A stretch of DNA of 64,000 bases from Agriotes lineatus (GCA_940337035.1 OW679203.1:73237061-73301060), one strand, 5' to 3'. Numbered from the stretch's first letter, positions 44,201 through 55,110 are shown. The notes: generated by a model not told the origin, from the sequence alone. Numbers and translations are program-made.

Positions 44201-47200
44201 TTGGAAATATGACTGGAGTACGGGAGTATGATTGGGTGTTTTTCATTGAAGGACAAGGTGGAATTTTCTAATCTTCCTCCAACACGGATTATTCCATGCT
44301 GATCGATGAAGGGATTGAGGTTGGCAAGCTTGTTACTGGAACTCACATATTTGTTCTGCCGGAGTTGAGATCCTGTTGCCCTAAAAATAGGATCACTTCC
44401 TTGGATGACCTTAACGAGTAGGAGGATGGTGTCGTCCATTTCCTTCACTGATAGGCATCCTGATTGAGTGGGAAGTCGCTTACACTTGTTGATGAATCTT
44501 CGGCAATGTGACATGACTCGTACCATTCTTGTTAGAGAAGAAGAACGATGAACGACTTCGTTCTCGTCTTGATGAATGGTAGTTTGATGCACAGTGTAAC
44601 TTCTTGCTTCTTCCTCGGTGGTTGCGGTGTCTGGTTGACACGGCCATAAACTCTTGTTAACTAGCCAGCTCGGTCCGTCCCACCATAGGAGATGATTCTT
44701 TAGTTTTTCTGGACTAGTGCCTCGGGAGATGACGTCTGCAGGATTCTCTTCGGATTTGACGTGGTTCCAATGTTGAGCCGGAATTAGATTGTTGATTTCG
44801 GCTACTCGATTCGCGACGAACGTCTTCCATCGTACCGGGTTTCCTTTTATCCATCCTAATGTAACCATGGAGTCGGTCCAGGCGAAGATAGACACCTTAG
44901 GAAGGTCTAATGCTGCAATTACCCTTTGAAGTAGATTGGAAAGGAGTACTGCTGCGCAGAGTTCCAGTCTTGGTAATGTCGTCTTGGCTCGGGCTGGTGC
45001 CACCTTGGATTTGGCTATTAATAAGGATACCTTGACTTGGCCGGATGATGTGGTGACTCTGGTATAAATCGCGGCCCCGAAAGCTCTTTCGGAGGCGTCA
45101 CAGAATCCATGCAGCTCTACTAGAGATTCCCTTTTGATAAACAACCACCTTGGTAAGGTAATTTCTTCCACTGGCTTGAGTAGAGACCTGAGCGTCTCCC
45201 ATTTGCCTTGGATATTTTCAGACACTGGGTCATCCCATTTGATATTTTCGAGCCATAGTTCTTGGATGAGTAGCTTGGCAGTGATGATGACGGGTGCTAA
45301 CCATCCCAATGGGTCGAAAATTTTGGCAACTTCGGATAGTATGGTGCGTTTGGTGGATTCCTGTTGCTTAACGTCTACCTTAAAACAGAAAACATCTTCA
45401 TATGGAGACCAGTGAATGCCCAAGGACTTTTTTACGCCGTCTTCACTTATTTCGAGGTATGTTTGTTCCTTTAACTCTTCTGGGAGTTCTTGAATGATGG
45501 CTAACTCATTACTGCACCATTTATGTAGAGTAAAGCCTCCACGCTTTAGTAAGGAAATGAGCTGACCTTGTTGTTGGATCGCTTCTTCCACAGTGTCGGC
45601 CCCAGAAAGCACGTCGTCCACGTAGAAATCTTTCTTCACTGCTTCTGAAGCTAATGGAAATGAGACCTTTTCGTCCTGTGCGAGTTGATGCAAGGTTCGA
45701 ATGGCAAGATAGGGAGCTGATGCGGTTCCATAAGTGACGGTGCACAGCTTATATTCCCTGATTGGCTGTGATTTGTCGAATCTCCATAGGACTCTTTGGT
45801 ACTCCTGGTCTTGGTTGTTCATTCTGATTTGTCGGTACATTTTTTCAATGTCTGCAGAAAAAACAATCCTGTGTGTCCTCCATCGAAGTAGAATGTCGAC
45901 CAGTTCTTGCTGAAGTTTAGGTCCAGCGTACATCATCTCATTTAAGGATTTTCCGTGAGAGGCCTTGCTAGAGGCATCGAAAACGACACGAAGCCTGGTT
46001 GATGAACTTGCTTCTCGGATGACGCCATGGTGGGGAATGTAATACTTGCCGTTATTCTCATCTTCCCTTGCCACCTTTTCCATATGTCCTAAATCCAAGT
46101 ATTCTTGCATGAATTTCTTGTATTGGACTGCTAGATCTTGATCTTGTCCTAATTTCTTCTCCAGATGTATGAATCGTGCCAATGCTGAGGGTTTGGACCT
46201 TCCCATGTGTACTGGAGTTTGTTTGAATGGAATCCTTACTACGTATCTTCCATCTACGTCTCGCTGGACTGTGTCTGTGAATTTATTTTCACATACCTGA
46301 TCATCTGGGGAAAGTTTCCTTTGAGGAGAAGCCTCTTCAATGTTCCAGAATTTCTGCAACTGCTCATCCTCTTCAATTTTGGCAACCATGGTGTTGACCT
46401 TAAGGCTGGTGGGAGGTCGTCTTCCCATGGTTCCTGATAAGATCCATCCTAATTCGGTATTCTGTCCTAGGATGCCATCTTTGGATTTCTTGATTCCTTC
46501 GAGAATTATTTGGGAATATTCTTCAGCGCCTAGAAGTATATCTATGGGGCCAGGTCGGTTGAAGGTTGGATCGGCGATGAAGACATGTTTCCAGGCATCC
46601 ATTTTTATGTTCGGAATGGGTGATGAAGGCATGGTTTTTGTAAGTTTGGGAAGTACCAGTAAAGTAACAGGTAATGAAAATTTACTTGGAAATCTTGGCG
46701 TAATCAAACCTGTGATTTTCCATTTTGCGACTTTTGTTTCGCTGTTCCCAATTCCGGAGATTTCTGCTCGAACCTTGGTCCTGGGTAACGCTAATAATTC
46801 GGCTGCGGCTTCGGTGATGAAGGAACCTTGAGACCCTGGATCTATCAAGACCCTCAAGAGATGAGTCATCCCGGATGCTGCCTTAACTTGAACCGTTGCT
46901 GTGGCCAGTAGCACTTGGCTCTTCTTTGCGCCTAGGTTGGCGGCAATGATTGTGGGTTTTGGCTTCTTCTCTGGAGCGTTGGAGGTCTGCATGGCTGCTG
47001 CGTGAGAAAACGTCTTCATCTTCGGAGCAGGTATCGGCTTTGATGGCGGCTGTGCCTTGTGAAGCAGAGTATGGTGTGGAAAGCGGCAGATTTTGCAGTT
47101 ATAATACGAACGACATTGTATATTAGAATCGTGTCGCAAACATCGAAAGCACAATCGGTAGGTTCTTACCACTTCTTGCTTTTCGTGGGTGGAGAGCCTC

Positions 47201-48486
47201 TGGAATTGACCACAGTTATCGATGTAATGGTCCCCATTGCACATCTTGCAGTTGAGATATCCGGCAGCGTAATTTTTCTGTGGCTTGTCCTGAGTTGGTT
47301 TTCGAGCTCCATCAATGGATTCCAAGGATTGGAACCGCATTTGTAAGAAGGCCATTAGAGTTTGGTGATCCTGAACTTCATTTGGGCACTGAAGCGATTG
47401 CTCATATAATTTGTTAGTTTCAGGATCCCATTTTCGAGTAATAACTCGGTTAATCCACGGACCCCAGCTGTCGGTGGAAATGCCCAAATTTTTGATTGCT
47501 TCCACACATTCCTTAGTGGAGTCATGCAATCTTTTCAACCCTTGGGCTGATTCCTTGGAGAGGACCGGCTGATCGAAGATGGTGTCTAGCAATTTGGTTA
47601 GAATAAGGCGATTATTTTGATACCTTTGTTGCAGCAAATTCCAAGCGGTGTTGTAGTTGGCTTGAGTCACTGCGAGATGCTGGATTAGTCGGCTGGGCTC
47701 TCCCTTGACATGCGTTTTTAAATACTGCATTTTGATGACATCATCCATGTTTTGGTTGTCATCTACTAATTTGGTGAATAGGTCCTTAAAAGTGGCCCAT
47801 TCCTCATAATTTCCCTCGTATATGGGGATTTTAACTTGAGGAAGCGAGATGGCTGATGCTTGCTCGTTCCTTGTTGGTGCTTGTAACAAATTAATTAAAT
47901 TTCGGTACCTGTCTTTCAACGTAGTAAATTCAGGACTGAAGTGCGTCTGGTTTGAATCCATCTCGTTAGACATGACTTCTTCGTCCATCTCGATCACCCG
48001 GTCCCATTCTTCCTTTAATTCCCTCTTTGTGATGGCAGGCCTTCCGAGTGCTTGTTCCAGTTCGGCGTCGTCCAAAGATTGCTTAAAATTCTGCATCCGA
48101 ATCTGCAGTTTTCGGATACGAACCTTTTGCTCGGGATTTACAACTGTTTCCTCTCGCCTCCTAGTTTCAGAGGGGTCGGGATTTTCAGTTGCCTTTAAAC
48201 AGCTCTGCAAATAACTTTTTGCTTCGCAGTAGATGGCTTTAATTTGTTCGTAATACCCTGTGGTAAAATAATTATGTGTAGGAATACTTAGCTGCACCAT
48301 TTTGGCGTGATTTTTGGTCACGGCGTTCCAAGTTTCGTCCAGCGTCTTGTTTCGGCTGGCGATGTAAGCTTCTGTTTTTCGGCTGGCAGGGTCCTTTTTG
48401 CTGTTGGAAAATACCTGCGTGATCTTCTGGCCGAGTTCTTCTTGGGCGACAGCTAGCTGATTGAATTCCTCCATATTGTTTGCCAT
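41263..48486 (-). CDS. BEL/Pao polyprotein (Gag-Pol-Env-like), 2407 codons
   Basis: ATG at 48486, 90 bp inside the 5' LTR. Approximate residues: 215-345 DUF1759-like gag (IPIYEGNYEEW); 410-450 zinc knuckles (CKMCNGDHYIDNC, CFRC); 550 protease DPGSQGS; 830-1000 RT with YVDD at about 955; 1125 RNase H (GFCDASERAFG); 1370-1480 integrase zinc region; 1505-1625 integrase core (GVDYAGP, SDNGTNF, WEAGVKS); DUF5641-like tail to about 1800. A signal-like hydrophobic stretch at about 1842, a furin-type RREKR site at about 1947 with a hydrophobic stretch after it, coiled-coil residues and a membrane segment near 2370 mark a baculovirus F-like envelope part. It is fused in frame, so processing must separate it. 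Whether it forms particles outside the cell is unknown. Confidence 0.93.
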   Translation of the reverse strand: MANNMEEFNQLAVAQEELGQKITQVFSNSKKDPASRKTEAYIASRNKTLDETWNAVTKNHAKMVQLSIPTHNYFTTGYYEQIKAIYCEAKSYLQSCLKATENPDPSETRRREETVVNPEQKVRIRKLQIRMQNFKQSLDDAELEQALGRPAITKRELKEEWDRVIEMDEEVMSNEMDSNQTHFSPEFTTLKDRYRNLINLLQAPTRNEQASAISLPQVKIPIYEGNYEEWATFKDLFTKLVDDNQNMDDVIKMQYLKTHVKGEPSRLIQHLAVTQANYNTAWNLLQQRYQNNRLILTKLLDTIFDQPVLSKESAQGLKRLHDSTKECVEAIKNLGISTDSWGPWINRVITRKWDPETNKLYEQSLQCPNEVQDHQTLMAFLQMRFQSLESIDGARKPTQDKPQKNYAAGYLNCKMCNGDHYIDNCGQFQRLSTHEKQEVVRTYRLCFRCLRHDSNIQCRSYYNCKICRFPHHTLLHKAQPPSKPIPAPKMKTFSHAAAMQTSNAPEKKPKPTIIAANLGAKKSQVLLATATVQVKAASGMTHLLRVLIDPGSQGSFITEAAAELLALPRTKVRAEISGIGNSETKVAKWKITGLITPRFPSKFSLPVTLLVLPKLTKTMPSSPIPNIKMDAWKHVFIADPTFNRPGPIDILLGAEEYSQIILEGIKKSKDGILGQNTELGWILSGTMGRRPPTSLKVNTMVAKIEEDEQLQKFWNIEEASPQRKLSPDDQVCENKFTDTVQRDVDGRYVVRIPFKQTPVHMGRSKPSALARFIHLEKKLGQDQDLAVQYKKFMQEYLDLGHMEKVAREDENNGKYYIPHHGVIREASSSTRLRVVFDASSKASHGKSLNEMMYAGPKLQQELVDILLRWRTHRIVFSADIEKMYRQIRMNNQDQEYQRVLWRFDKSQPIREYKLCTVTYGTASAPYLAIRTLHQLAQDEKVSFPLASEAVKKDFYVDDVLSGADTVEEAIQQQGQLISLLKRGGFTLHKWCSNELAIIQELPEELKEQTYLEISEDGVKKSLGIHWSPYEDVFCFKVDVKQQESTKRTILSEVAKIFDPLGWLAPVIITAKLLIQELWLENIKWDDPVSENIQGKWETLRSLLKPVEEITLPRWLFIKRESLVELHGFCDASERAFGAAIYTRVTTSSGQVKVSLLIAKSKVAPARAKTTLPRLELCAAVLLSNLLQRVIAALDLPKVSIFAWTDSMVTLGWIKGNPVRWKTFVANRVAEINNLIPAQHWNHVKSEENPADVISRGTSPEKLKNHLLWWDGPSWLVNKSLWPCQPDTATTEEEARSYTVHQTTIHQDENEVVHRSSSLTRMVRVMSHCRRFINKCKRLPTQSGCLSVKEMDDTILLLVKVIQGSDPIFRATGSQLRQNKYVSSSNKLANLNPFIDQHGIIRVGGRLENSTLSFNEKHPIILPYSSHISKLIIQEAHLRTLHGGTQLTLSYIRRKYWIINAKKAVSSSIQKCFRCLRYKAEAAQQLMGNLPSTRVNSTPPFFHSGVDYAGPIQIRTSKGRGHSSHKGYIAVFVCLSTKAIHLEAVSDMTTNSFLAVFRRFTARRGRCAHLYSDNGTNFVGARKVLDKETRQTIEGPVVQETLATGGTQWHFIPPIAPHFGGIWEAGVKSMKHHLKRTIGHATLTFEELTTLLCQIEACLNSRPLCPQGNDIEDTTALTPGHFLIGREIISPPDPINTPISSNLSNRWRIIQKIKQDFWKSWSSDYLHGLQQRNKWKKPLENTKVGDLVLIKEDSINPSKWPLARVTATHPAADGSVRVVTLQKSGGHQLKRSIGSIIPLPATTEESQEPEAEDKISTNIIQTRSSPAPRKSVASKWKLLLLIFTLLTTNTLSKAEFNIQKPDSGYYVEHIGHGKIERGTFRIEIQFERGKIEEDFETVTDMVDKFDNLCDSAKELSEDTLCKTLVHHLLEQKKQMEWIRDGMEEIITRREKRGVLGTVLTSIFGVNDEVYQDIDRLDKNQQELIKMDSQQSKFLLSALSRFNETEERIDKKLEHFQEKLNQGIRAINNMDKWYKATDSNRLNIHIISVYQVATNVISELCNYHIHILNVHFQQGNLYELITPAQIKQILANATSKLSPNLEILPTPILKVDIGHDDIYINVQGYFIIVEKTEYSLIKVTPIPLQISNGSYWMIDVPKGIFAVDYNLQMYFHETDEEFKEELQISPTTYVCSPTVVKGIENNPNCIIDDIYHRVETSQCLLRRHRIQSIIWKQLYMENTWLFVVSKPTRIAITCSGNREEVTVNTTGVIQISSDCIIQTARNTLTPRHNRKYKILAGYSKAISINITNPITTNSFSEIAEEPVLTQSDHFEDLQASQLDFQEHIKNFTWKAIRHHSHLSIGVTGSLLGTAALLGAIYYIRQRITRRKPPPAQPQAEEYPLKTLNLEETI

Positions 48487-48558
48487 TTTCGGGGAACCGG
48501 GTGGGTTGGTAGATGTTGTTTTCTTCTCGGGATGTACCTCTTCTTAGTTGTAGACAGA

Positions 48559-48575
48559 TCCGGCTCGAAGGACCA
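48559..48575 (-). promoter_or_regulatory. tRNA-Tyr primer-binding site of the BEL/Pao element
   Basis: On the minus strand the bases right after the LTR read TGGTCCTTCGAGCCGGA, the complement of the 3' end of eukaryotic tRNA-Tyr including CCA. It would prime minus-strand DNA synthesis. Confidence 0.88.
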
Positions 48576-49251
48576 TGAACAGATTCGCCTGGAGGCTGTA
48601 GAAATCAGGCGTCCGTTACGTTATTTTGCTGGTTCCATCCCTTATGTTAAGCGCAGAACTGAGACAGCAGTTTCCGCTTTAAGACAGCTTAGTCATGCCA
48701 CTTAACGGGATGATAATTCGTCACTGTGTGAGATGCAGCCTCACATCCCTTAATTATTTATAGGCTTGGACCCACAGCGACGCAGTAAGTGAATCTAACA
48801 AGTAAATGCAGACTGGTTTATTACAAAAATAATTGTTCTATATATACAAACAAATTTGCTTAGATCATAGTAATATACAAAGTTCATTTCTAATAACAGG
48901 TGCAATGTATTATATTCAGTAGGTTAATTTACTAGTCTTGCAAAACAATACTCAGCGGTTTTGCTTCCGTGATATGATATGGACTCCATGAACTCGAGCG
49001 TCTTTTATGCTGAGCTGCGATTGTAGGCATTTAAACCTTGTCACGGCCTTGCGTAATTGTGTACGCGAAGCCGTGTAAAAATGCTGAGCGGCGACTGCGA
49101 GGTGTTTAAACTTGACTGTGAGTAGGTCGCCGCGCTTGCATAATGCAATATTGCGTTTTTGGTGGCTTTTAACTTTTAGAATGTTTCGTAAAATTTAAAT
49201 GAATAATTATAAATTTATATCTGGTTAATCTGTTAAAGACAAGATTAAACA
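48576..49251 (-). repeat. 5' LTR of the BEL/Pao element
   Basis: Same length and apparently the same sequence as 40548-41223. It should hold the promoter of the polyprotein gene. Confidence 0.92.
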
Positions 49252-49255
49252 GGGG

Positions 49256-51360
49256 AATTAAAATTAAGTAGGAATAATAATATTTTACAAAAGCTTACTA
49301 ACGTAGTAGGAATTACAAGGAAATAGAGTAATGGGAAATAATCATTTAACACATTTTTAAACATAATTACTTTATTACTAATAATAAACAGTGAAGCTAA
49401 AAAGGGAAACAGCTAGTTTATCAACTATGAATAATTTTATTTTCTCTTCAAGGATCAAACACTGGTGTTTCTCATTTGAGTTTCAGTGGGAATCGTTTAA
49501 ATGACAAATATGATTTTAACTAAGAATTATGAAATTTATAATTAAGTGATAATCTTTGTAAATTAATCTTTTTGCATTAATAACATGAATGCGAAGCTAA
49601 AAAGAGAAACGGTTGCTTAGGCAAATAGAAACCAATTTTAATTTTCAATATAATAACATATGAATATTTTTAAATTGTTTTATGTTTCTCATTAGTTTCA
49701 ACATTAACGGTTAAACCAAATATTTGATTTTAACTTATAAGATTTAAAGTGGGAATTAGAAACATTACTTATTCAAAATTCATGTTACTGATAAGTTAAC
49801 AAAAAAAGCTCATACCGTTGTTGACATTAATATCAAGTGAATAGTACGCGTACAAGTTCGCGATTACAACATACAAAGGAACAAACCCAACAACATTACA
49901 TCAGTATCCAGCCAGGACATAGCCGATTGCCCAAATCCACAGCAGGACTACAAGGAAAAATCATACAAAGGAATGAATTTAAGCAATATAAAGTTTACGC
50001 ATTTTTGGTAGAGGTTACATAAAATATAACCCAGTATGGGATGCATGTTATGCAAGTTCCTTAAAGGTAGCCGAAGGTCAGAGAACCGCTATTAAGGCAC
50101 CAGGAAAATACCCCAATGGAGGATGCTTTTAAGGTCCTCAAGGTTAGCCGAAGGTCAGCGAACCGTTGTTAAGGCACCAGGACAAGAATAATGATAAAGC
50201 GTACATAGATACGAAAATATAAGAATTTATAATGATGTAATAAGAAAAATATTAATTAATAGTACCACTACAGCAATGTGAAGCGTAGTAGGTGAAGTAA
50301 CCGAAGACGCCAAATGCGAATGAGGATCGTACAACGAAGGCGATCAATCGTAGTAAAAAGTTATAGTAACTGCAGCAATAAAAATAAATACGAAGGAATA
50401 TTATGCTACAGTAAAATGGAAAGAAAAGTAAATGAGCTTAAATTCAGAAGTTTCATGCGAATATACAACAGTCATTGTGTAAATTCCAGTTATGAAGAAA
50501 TAGTATGGGATTACTACAAGACACCGCCTATGACAAAGGAATCAGCTAATGTACCATGGGAAAGCAGAAGTAATATCGCAAATAAATAAAACAACGACTC
50601 AAACCTTAGTAATCGAAGAAGGAAGATTACATTTTCACCTCATCAACCACCTTATACAGTTTTCCACCTTTAATTATCCTTTACTCTGGAGGCCGTCATG
50701 CCTGCAACAATAGCCTCTGTTGCACCTTCCTTTTCCTTTACCATTGGAAATAAATTCCAAACACAACCAGGAATAAATAATAATTAAGTAATCATAAAAT
50801 TACAAATAAATATGATGAAGAAGATAGACAAACAATACAATAATAATTAATACGAATAAATAATAAATATTGGTAAGGAAGCCCGAAAGAAATACAAAGA
50901 GGTGCAAATAATAAAATACAAATTTATAAAGGCGACAACACGAATGAAAAGGATAGAAAAATAGGATAATGCAGAGTTGGAAGTAAAACAAATATCAGAA
51001 GAAAGAAGACCGAGCCGAGAATCAGCAGCCTACAGCCTGAAGGATGACACCCCACGTCAACATAACAGTGAAACGCGAAGTGCGGGAGTGTTTCAAAAGC
51101 AGAGTATTAAAACAAAATTAGTGGACATATCACAATAAAAATGAGTGTAGTGCGAAGTCAACTGCGTCACAAAGCAGAGCAATAAAAACAAGTGAGCGCA
51201 AAACACGGTATGAGGCATAAAGACACTTTAGGGAAATAAAGCAAGGAAAATCAGTCAATATAATCAGAAGTAATAACTAATTCACTTACAAGTCAAGGGT
51301 CTGTTAAGAAAAGCAGACATGTCCATAAGGACATGCCTACTTTTAAAAAGCGGGGAGTAG
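49256..51360 (+). other. Remaining 3' tail of gypsy-2
   Basis: About 2.1 kb with only short frames, none recognised. Two internal repeats: AAGCTAAAAAGGGAAAC-type blocks at about 49393 and 49593 (period about 200), and GGTAGCCGAAGGTCAG blocks at about 50066 and 50142 (period about 76) followed by similar AACCG...TTAAGGCACCAGGA. Possibly a decayed env-like gene; there is no direct evidence. The polypurine tract AAAAGCGGGGAGTAG ends at 51360. Confidence 0.6.
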
Positions 51361-52406
51361 TGTAACAACCCGCAACAAATTGCTTTTGTAATTATAAGAC
51401 TTATAAAATTTAAGTTGTTAGAAGAAAAGAATAAGTCAAAGCCGGCCCTGCGTAATTTCAAATATAGCGAACGCGAAAGTGCATTTACCAAGAACGGAAA
51501 GCTACATTTGTCGTGGTCAGGAAAAGCGATTCAATTACATCCGGTGCTCACAAAGTAAAAGAGTTCTGAGAACATAAAATGCCGATTTGACACATAGCGC
51601 AAACCCGTGTGGGATATGTCAAATTCGCACTTCTCAGAGTGCACAAAGTACAAGTCAAAATGCAAGTGGACAAAACGGGGAAGTCCGAGAAATATACGGC
51701 CCTCCACGAGAGAAAATTACCTGGGAGGAAACGCAAACCGCGAGGCCAGTTCACGTCCCGGTTTCGAGTAATAAATTAACCCGTCGAACCATTTTTCGGT
51801 GCCAATTCTAACTAAACCAAAATTGCATCTTTTCGATCTAAAACTAAGTGTGTAGTGCCCAACCTTAAGGAAATCCAGGTGCCAAAAAGGGAACCGTAGG
51901 ACTCCAATCAATTTCAGTCGAACTCAATTTAAATTCATAACTAAACCTCGATCGCGCCGTCTAAACTAACTAATAATCGAAAACAGAGGAAGTAGCCAAC
52001 GCAGGAGAAACAGGTCAGACCAAATTGTTGTATTTTATATTAACCAACTCACGGGGCCGTCGCTAGATTTATTCTATTCCTTCCAAAACAATTTTAATGT
52101 CATAAACTTTAAGCGTAATTCCGATCCATTCTATTCACGAATCTGTAGCAACTTAAGCTTATAGCCGCTTGGGCGTACAACCATTGTAATTGGGCAAAAT
52201 TGATAATGGTTTTCCAATATAGTGTTATAATATTCTTTGGCGTTTTATTTTATTTAAAGTAGGCTTTACCACCTCTAAATTAAGAGCAGGGTTCAGCGAT
52301 CGAGTTAACCTCCGAGGAAACGTAACTTGTGGTCTAAGAGGGAAAACTACCCCTAAGATCACCCTAAGGGTTGCAGCCCCTAACATAAGGGTTGCAATAC
52401 TTTTAC
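51361..52406 (+). repeat. 3' LTR of gypsy-2
   Basis: Starts TGTAACAACCCGC and matches 31461-32510 with a handful of substitutions and single-base indels, to GTTGCAATACTTTT. The exact end (52404-52407) is uncertain. Confidence 0.85.
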
Positions 52407-53052
52407 TCTTGGTTTATGAATTGCATTCTCTATCTCTATTCTCTGTCATACTTCGTTTTCTTTATTACCTGCCTTAATTAGTTTTAGTGCTTTAGTCAAA
52501 ATTTTTCCCTGATGTTTCTTTTTTTTTTGACCTAAGATTTACATGCGTAGGTCATTACTGTTAATAATGTGTTATAGATTTTTAATAACATATTTTTATT
52601 TTTTTTTTTTTCTTAACTAACATATTGTTCAGGGCGCAATAAATTCTTGTACTTTTATTTGTTATGTCGGATCTGTGTATGTTTATCTTCCCATTTTCTG
52701 GTATAATACTATTGTGTTCTAGGCACACTAGAACGCCCAAACATAACATAAAAAGGTAACCATGAGTACTTCGCAGCTTAGTTACTAAATAACATATTAA
52801 TAAATAGTTCAATTTTGAATCTTGTATAAACCAGGCTTGTGTTTTTATTAATGTACAATAGCTATTTGTGTACCAAGTGCGGATAGAGCATTGCTTGTTG
52901 AACGCTGGATGATAATTGTCGATCAAGGAGAAGTCTGGACTGAAAAACAGAAAGTAAGGGTTTTCTTCTTGTAAACTGAGCTAACTGACAACAAAAGGGA
53001 AAATAAGCATAAAACGATAAACACAACCAGAGACTTAAATGGGCTGCACATG
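52407..53052. other. AT-rich spacer ending in old LINE sequence
   Basis: No gene. The last 25 bases encode RDLKWAAHV, matching the RLKWLGHV-type stretch near the end of many non-LTR reverse transcriptases. It is continued beyond the foldback at 54891. Confidence 0.45.
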
Positions 53053-53054
53053 TA

Positions 53055-54888
53055 CCGGGTGGCCAATTAAGAAGGGCACTCGGCCCTATCTCGAAAAGTA
53101 ATTGTCTTAAAGACTTGGGATAAAAAAAATTATGACTAAAGCGGCCAAGAGAAAATGCTGAAAATTATTTTTAAGTTTCTAGAATGGCCACCAGGGGGCG
53201 TAATCGCATTCTTTAATTTTGAATCCCGTTTTTTGAGAAATATTCTTATATTACAGATAGCTAAACTGGACACCGTTTTAAAACTGAGATAAAATCTATT
53301 CTTTTTTGTTAAATTCTTTTTGCTCTATTTTTTAAGGAAAAGTGGTGGGGGGTGTCCGAACATTTTCGGAAAGAAATGTCAATAACTTCAAAATGGCTGA
53401 ACGGATTTTGTCAAACTTGGAATCTTTGAAAAGGCCTTTTCTTAGGCTATCAACGCGGCCTTGAGCGGATTGATTTAAATTGCTTGTGTCGCCTCTAGAG
53501 GGCGTTTTGCGACAATACTATAAATAAAATGGATTTTCTCAAAAAAATTAAATGCATTGATGTCACTTTGATTTCAACAGAAGATAGCCAAATAAGGGTC
53601 TAACACGTTAGTGAAAACCGCATTTCGATATTTCTTTCCTAACCTAAAATATCAGTAAAAGAAGTTAAAACTCGAAATAATGTCGCATCTTTGGGAATAT
53701 TTTCAGTATACCTGCCATTATTAAATCCTAATTATCGTTTTTAGCAAAATATATATAAATTTACTGTTAAAATACGAACATCATATTTAAAATGTCAATA
53801 ATAATTAATACTCATTCAATATGATTGAATATTGCCTTTCTATCCACACGAAAAACTTTGACAGTTGGATGGCGCCTATCAGGATACTCCATCGAATAGA
53901 TTATAACAGAAACAGTTGCGTTTTCATTGTTTTGAAATAAACACGAAACATATCAAACACTTCTACAGGTGGAAAAGGCATTATTTACAAATATGGCCAC
54001 CAAAATGCACTATAAATAGCGACAATCTTAATATGATTGACACTTAAACACCACCATTATAATTTTTGCTATTTTGTTTTCCAAAACACACTTGAATTTT
54101 AAAAATTTCGAATTTCGTGTGGACAGAAGGGCAATATTCAATCATATTGAATTAGTATTAATTATTATTGACATTTTAAATATAATGTTGGTATTTTAAC
54201 AGTAAATTTATATATATTTTGCTAAAAGAACGATAATTAGGATTTAATAATGGCAGGTATACTGAAAATATTCCCAAAGATGAGACATTATTTCGAGTTT
54301 TACTGATATTTTAGGTTAGGAAGCAAATATTGAAAAGCGGTTTTCACTACCGTGTTGGGCCCTTATTTGGCTATCTTTTGTTGCAATAAAACTGATATCG
54401 TTGCATTTAATCCATTTCATTTGTAGTGTTGTCGCAAAACGCCCTCTAGCGGCGACACAAGCAATCTAAATCAATCCGCTAAAGGCAAAGTTGTTAGCCT
54501 AAGAAAATGCATTTTCAATGACTCCAAGTTTGACAAAATCCGTTCAGCCATTTTAAAGTTATTGACATTTCTTTCCGAAAATGTTCGGACACCCTTCACC
54601 ACTTTTCCTTAAGAGATAGAGCAAAAATCATTTAACAAAAAGGGATGGAATTTATCTTAGATTTAAAACGGTCTCCATTTTAGCTATCTGTAATATAAGA
54701 ATATTTCTAAAAAACGGGATTTAAAATTTAAGAATGCGATTACGCCCCCTGGCGGCCATTCTAGAAACTTAAAAATAATTTCCAGCATTTTCTCTTGGTC
54801 GCTTTAGTTATAATTTTTTTTACCTCAAGTCTTTACGACAATTACTTTTCGAGATAGGGCCGAGTGCCCTTCTTAATTGGCCACCCGG
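53055..54888. mobile_element. 1.8-kb foldback element with arms of about 0.8 kb
   Basis: The left end CCGGGTGGCCAATTAAGAAG is the complement of the right end. The arms pair from about 53055-53870 to about 54080-54888, with landmarks such as GGCCATTCTAGAAAC and CTCTAG.GGCG. The unpaired centre is about 200 bp. TA occurs at 53053-53054 and 54889-54890. There is no coding capacity, so it depends on an unknown transposase; a TA duplication would suit a Tc1/mariner-like source. Confidence 0.88.
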
Positions 54889-54892
54889 TACA

Positions 54893-55110
54893 ATGAATGA
54901 GCGAGACAAGAATAGTAAAAAAGGTATTCCAAGAAAAACCAGAAGGGAAATGATCAGCACGAAGACCAGGGCCCTGCTGTTCTGGCAAGATAAAATAAAA
55001 AGGGACGTACAGATCATGCTGGGAATCAGCAACTGGAAAGCGGTGGCAGTAGATAGGGAAAATTGGATGCTGAAAATAGAAGAGGCCAAGGTCCGATTTA
55101 GACTGTAGCG
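54893..55110 (+). pseudogene. C-terminal fragment of a non-LTR retrotransposon
   Basis: The frame gives KGIPRKTRREM, then DVQIMLGISNWKAVAVDRENW and EEAK, the pattern (GRPRKTW, LGI.NWR..A.DR..WR, EAK) at the very end of many insect LINE polyproteins. The upstream portion lies on the other side of the foldback and in another frame. Confidence 0.68.

Larger units (their letters stand above)
40548..49251 (-). mobile_element. BEL/Pao LTR retrotransposon, apparently intact
   Basis: 676-bp LTRs at both ends appear identical by eye. One uninterrupted frame of 2407 codons encodes gag, protease, RT, RNase H, integrase and an env-like glycoprotein. The primer-binding site is correct and adjacent to the LTR. 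GGGG (perhaps AGGGG) flanks both sides (40544-40547, 49252-49255). It is inserted in the tail of gypsy-2, so it is younger. Identical LTRs plus an open frame indicate a very recent insertion. The single long frame with env resembles Drosophila roo. Confidence 0.93.
31461..52406 (+). mobile_element. Ty3/gypsy element with long LTRs (gypsy-2), split by a BEL/Pao element
   Basis: LTRs of about 1050 bp (31461-32510 and 51361-about 52406) start TGTAACAACCCGC. They differ by a few substitutions and one-base indels. Internal order is a leader of about 1 kb, gag, protease, RT, RNase H, integrase with a GPY/F-like tail, then a long untranslated tail interrupted by the BEL insertion at 40548-49251. All coding parts have stops or frameshifts. 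AAAAGCGGGGAGTAG just before the 3' LTR is the polypurine tract. A clear target duplication was not found. Confidence 0.9.

Noticed and set aside
31440..52410. A target duplication for gypsy-2
   Set aside because: TACC before the 5' LTR and TACT after the 3' LTR are only approximate, and the 3' LTR end is uncertain.
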